A stretch of 7,404 nucleotides of DNA from Chloroflexota bacterium (GTDB lineage: Bacteria; Chloroflexota; Limnocylindria; Limnocylindrales; CSP1-4): the NCBI GenBank assembly GCA_005880805.1, contig VBFZ01000087.1:1-7404 (forward strand). The letters run 5' to 3'. The position numbers and the translations under genes are program-made. The notes under the pieces are model-generated. The model had not been told where the DNA came from. It saw nothing but the letters and a program-made list of their open reading frames with translations, and did not search any database. Positions 4,739-7,404 of this stretch are shown here, in pieces; the stretch's first letter is position 1; each line of letters begins with the position of its first letter.

Positions 4739-6778
4739 ATGAGCCTCAACGCGGCGCTGCCCCTGGTGGCTCCGCTCCTGCTACTGGTGGCGTTGGCTCT
4801 GCCCGGGATCGCCGCGCTCGTCCGGTTGGCGCCGTTCCTGACTCCGCTCGAGCGGTTCGCGCACGGGGCCGTGCTCGGCATCGTGGCCGGTACGCTCGCG
4901 ATGCTGCCGCTCGGAATACTGGTGGGCTTCTCGGCGCCGGTCCTCGTCGTGCTCGCCGTCGCGTCAGTCGTCGTGGCCGCCTGGCTGCTCCGGTCGACCG
5001 GAGTGCTTCGCGCCTTCCGGCGACCACCGGGCGAACTGCTGGCCGGCTTCAGCGATCACGTCGACATCGTGGGCTTTGCGATCATCGGCCTGTTCACCGT
5101 GCGATGGGTCGCGCTATGGACCAGCGCGATGACCTTCGATGCGAGCGGCCTGTGGGCGGGTCACGAGTACCTGTGGAGCGACTGGCCGACCCACCTCGGC
5201 ATCGTCAGCTCCTTCGCGTATGGAGACAACTTCCCACCCCAGCACACGCTCTATGCCGGGTTGCCGATGAGCTACCACTTCCTGTCCGACCTCACGCCGG
5301 CGGCGATGGTCGTGCTCGGGATGGATCCGGCGGGGGCGCTGTCCCTGCACAGCTTCGTTCTCTCAGTGCTGCTCGCACTGTCGCTCTACGCCTTCGCGCG
5401 GCGGATGGCCGGCGGAGATCGCGGGATCGCCAGCCTCGCGCTCGTGCTGTTCCTGCTGGGTGGCTCGCTCATCTGGATCGCGACCCTGGGCACGATCAAC
5501 GAATCGCACGACCTGATCGGGACACTGACCACGACGCCGTTCGATCGCGCCGCCCAGGACAGCCTGCACATCCAGTTCCTGAACCCGTACATCGCATTCG
5601 TTATGTCACAGCGCGCGTACCTGTACGGCCTGCCGCTCGTGATGCTCAGCCTGACGCTCCTGCTGATGGCCGCCCGGCGCGCCGATGCGCTGCGGCGAGC
5701 CACGGCCGCCGCGAGGCGAGCACGGCGCTATGGGAGCCTCGGACTGTTCGTCCTGGCCGGAGTCGTGGCGGGGTTCCTGCCCCTCTCCCACCTGCCGACA
5801 TTGCTGACGCTGGCCATGGTCACCCCGATCCTCGTCTTCGCGCTCGCGCCGCGGCCCTGGGCACTCGACAGCATTCCCTGGCTGGGCTGGATCGCCTTCC
5901 ACGTCACGTGGGTGCTGGTGGCATTGCCGCAGCTGGCGCTCCAGCTGCGAGGCGGCTCGAGCGCGCTTTCCGCGATCCGCCTCGAACTGGGCTGGATGCC
6001 CGCTGCCCCCGGCTCGCCGGTGCCCGACGAGTGGTGGTGGTTCTGGCTGAAGAACCTCGGGCTGTTCGCGCCGTTCCTCGTGCTTGCGGTGATCGGCTGG
6101 CGGCTGCTCCCGCCCCGGCCGTTCCGGTTGTTGCTCGCCTTCATGCCGCTGTTCGCGATCGCCAACGTCGTCGTGTTCCAGCCGTGGGACCGCGACAACA
6201 ACAAGATTCTCGTGTACTGGTTCCTGGCGGTCGCGATCCTGGTCGCAGCGCTGGTCGTGCAGACATGGCGTCGCCACCGCTCGGCGACTGTCCGGTTCCT
6301 GCTGGCAGGCGCCGTCGCCACGATGATCGCCGGCCCGATCCTCGAGAACCTTGCGCAGTGGGAGGGCCAGGGTCGGTTCCAGATGCTGACCACGGAGCAG
6401 ATCCAGCTCGACGCGCAGATCCGCTCGAAGACCGATCCCCACGCCCTGTTCCTCTCGAGCGCGGGCCATCACGACCCGCTGATGATGCTCGCGGGACGGC
6501 GGCTGTTCATGGGCTACTGGGGCCAGCTGTGGGTAAGCGGCATTCCCTACCAGCAGCGGCAGGCCGAGGTCAAGGACCTGCTCCAGTTCCGCTCGGGAAC
6601 GGAGGCCAGGCTCACGCAGGAGAAGATCGACTACGTCGTGATCTCGACGACGGACGTCACCGACCCCGACACGCTCGCGAACCTCGACGCCTACGAAGGG
6701 CGATATCCCGCCATCATCAAGACGACCCACTACCAGGTCTTCGCGGTCAGCCCGGGGGCGATCGACGCGGCCGGGTAG
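4739..6778 (+). CDS. Multi-pass membrane protein, GT-C-like glycosyltransferase
   Basis: A 679-residue integral membrane protein. By eye there are about 13-15 hydrophobic segments: near residues 7-28, 44-62, 66-84, 110-128, 198-220, 229-249, 294-312, 332-350, 353-371, 381-400, 438-455, 462-480, 488-508 and 517-535. A soluble, probably extracytoplasmic, tail of about 140 residues follows. The loop after the fourth segment carries WSDWPTHLGIVSSF (146-159), then GLPMSYHFLSDLTPA; the acidic D148 sits where GT-C enzymes place a catalytic or metal-binding acid. PWDRDNNKILVYW (482-494) and the tail AGRRLFMGYWGQLWVSG with DYVVIS recall polytopic GT-C/DUF2298-like proteins. A likely role is transfer of a sugar from a polyprenyl-phosphate donor to an envelope acceptor, but no substrate can be assigned. 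The start is ATG at 4739, preceded by AGAAGG at very short spacing; a longer frame back to 4559 runs inside dinB and is rejected. A similar gene follows at 6839. Confidence 0.82.
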   Translation: MSLNAALPLVAPLLLLVALALPGIAALVRLAPFLTPLERFAHGAVLGIVAGTLAMLPLGILVGFSAPVLVVLAVASVVVAAWLLRSTGVLRAFRRPPGELLAGFSDHVDIVGFAIIGLFTVRWVALWTSAMTFDASGLWAGHEYLWSDWPTHLGIVSSFAYGDNFPPQHTLYAGLPMSYHFLSDLTPAAMVVLGMDPAGALSLHSFVLSVLLALSLYAFARRMAGGDRGIASLALVLFLLGGSLIWIATLGTINESHDLIGTLTTTPFDRAAQDSLHIQFLNPYIAFVMSQRAYLYGLPLVMLSLTLLLMAARRADALRRATAAARRARRYGSLGLFVLAGVVAGFLPLSHLPTLLTLAMVTPILVFALAPRPWALDSIPWLGWIAFHVTWVLVALPQLALQLRGGSSALSAIRLELGWMPAAPGSPVPDEWWWFWLKNLGLFAPFLVLAVIGWRLLPPRPFRLLLAFMPLFAIANVVVFQPWDRDNNKILVYWFLAVAILVAALVVQTWRRHRSATVRFLLAGAVATMIAGPILENLAQWEGQGRFQMLTTEQIQLDAQIRSKTDPHALFLSSAGHHDPLMMLAGRRLFMGYWGQLWVSGIPYQQRQAEVKDLLQFRSGTEARLTQEKIDYVVISTTDVTDPDTLANLDAYEGRYPAIIKTTHYQVFAVSPGAIDAAG

Positions 6779-6825
6779 CGACGTCAGGGGTCAGGCGGGC
6801 ATGTCGCGGGGCTCGAACGCCCGAC

Positions 6826-6831
6826 TATCAT
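6826..6831 (+). promoter_or_regulatory. -10-like element of a possible leaderless promoter for the second membrane protein
   Basis: TATCAT (five of six to TATAAT) ends 7 nt before the ATG at 6839, placing a transcription start at or next to the start codon. No Shine-Dalgarno and no good -35 are seen. The same hexamer occurs in the divergent region at 4702-4707. The remainder of the 60-bp gap shows no clear terminator. Confidence 0.4.
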
Positions 6832-6838
6832 CCCGGCG

Positions 6839-7404
6839 ATGAGCGAGGGGACGGGCGAGCCCTCCGCCGACGAGGCCCGGCTGCCGCCGCTGCGTCGGAT
6901 CCGCGACCTCAACTTCGAGGACTACATCTCCGAGGAGCGCCGTGCCGCCCTTGCGGGCGCGGCCACGATCGTCGACCGCTGGCTCATTCCCGCCGGGCTG
7001 TTCCTCGCTGCATGGCTCGTCTACGCATGGGTCAACAACGGGCGCACGGCTGGCCTCGATTACTTCAGGCCGCTGGCGGACGCCTTCCTCCACGGCCGGC
7101 TCGGCCTTACCGAGGCGCCGTCCTACCTGAACGAGCTGGTCCCCGGCCGGAACGGGCTGTACTGGGTGGTCTATCCACCGGCGCCGGCGCTGGTGATGAT
7201 CCCGGCTATCGTCTTTTTCGGCCCGGACGTGCACCAGGAGTGGATTTCGATCCTGCTGGGCGCGGCCAACGTTGTCCTGGCCTCCTGGATTCTCGAAGGC
7301 ATGGGCGTGCGGCGCGGCTTTCGCGTGGTGATGTCGCTGGCCTTCGCGTTCGGCACGATCGTCTGGTGCTCGGCGCAGGTCGGGAACTCGTGGCATTTCG
7401 CCAA
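6839..7404 (+). CDS. Membrane protein, ArnT/GT-C-like glycosyltransferase, C-terminus cut by window edge
   Basis: My translation gives 188 complete codons, open to the right edge. The first 47 residues are hydrophilic and charged (RIRDLNFEDYISEERRAA), probably cytoplasmic. They are followed by a membrane segment near 48-66, a loop with LDYFRPLADAFLHGRLGL (73-90) and ELVPGRNGLYWVVYPPAPAL (99-118), and further segments near 112-128, 135-153 and 161-178. The pattern of an aromatic-rich loop, AFLHGRLGL and YPPAPAL is typical of GT-C/PMT_2-type polyprenyl-phosphate-sugar transferases and related polytopic proteins. The classical acidic pair after the first segment is not obvious; D74 is the nearest candidate. 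The start is ATG at 6839, since ATG at 6801 is out of frame and stops at 6842. It lies 60 bp after the upstream membrane-protein gene on the same strand, so the two may work on the same envelope glycan. The end is unknown. Confidence 0.75.
   Translation, partial: MSEGTGEPSADEARLPPLRRIRDLNFEDYISEERRAALAGAATIVDRWLIPAGLFLAAWLVYAWVNNGRTAGLDYFRPLADAFLHGRLGLTEAPSYLNELVPGRNGLYWVVYPPAPALVMIPAIVFFGPDVHQEWISILLGAANVVLASWILEGMGVRRGFRVVMSLAFAFGTIVWCSAQVGNSWHFA

Noticed and set aside
5606..6730. Minus-strand open frame of 374 codons opposite the GT-C-like gene, and a similar one at 6791-7396
   Set aside because: The translations are rich in Arg, Glu, Gln and His with no recognisable domain, and they are mirror images of clear membrane-spanning sequence on the plus strand.

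Overview
The window is GC-rich DNA from a bacterial chromosome (high-60s percent GC, judged by eye) with tightly packed genes. No rRNA, tRNA, CRISPR array or insertion sequence is visible. A Gram-positive-type SOS box (GAAC-N4-GTTC), apparent leaderless start sites and large GT-C-like membrane proteins together suggest a Chloroflexota or actinobacteria-like organism, perhaps a soil Chloroflexota. That placement is inference, because no rRNA or marker tree is available.

Left part (1-2925, minus strand): a three-gene one-carbon operon read right to left. It runs fchA (methenyl-THF cyclohydrolase, FTCD_C/cyclodeaminase family), then folD (methylene-THF dehydrogenase, joined by an ATGA overlap), then fhs (formate-THF ligase, cut by the left window edge). 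Together these enzymes convert formate + THF to 10-formyl-, 5,10-methenyl- and 5,10-methylene-THF. The most notable observation is that the FolD protein has isoleucine where the catalytic cyclohydrolase lysine should be, while the gene directly upstream encodes a separate cyclohydrolase. This looks like a division of labour: a dehydrogenase-only FolD with FchA supplying the missing step.

Middle part (3023-4707, minus strand): dinB, a Y-family translesion DNA polymerase with a beta-clamp motif, followed by a small DUF6504-like gene of the kind often found beside Y-family polymerases. Between them is a strong candidate SOS promoter: a perfect TTGACA -35, one LexA-type box inside the spacer and a second box just downstream, 33 bp apart centre to centre. 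It points at the small gene and not at dinB. DinB itself lacks about nine residues in a normally length-conserved helix just before its catalytic SIDE motif.

Right part (4739-7404, plus strand): two multi-pass membrane proteins resembling GT-C glycosyltransferases (the second cut by the right edge), transcribed away from dinB. The dinB/membrane-protein divergence is very short and contains an 8-bp inverted repeat centred on overlapping divergent -10-like elements. Several starts in the window sit 7-8 nt after a -10-like hexamer, suggesting leaderless transcripts. There is no gene-free stretch longer than about 110 bases.
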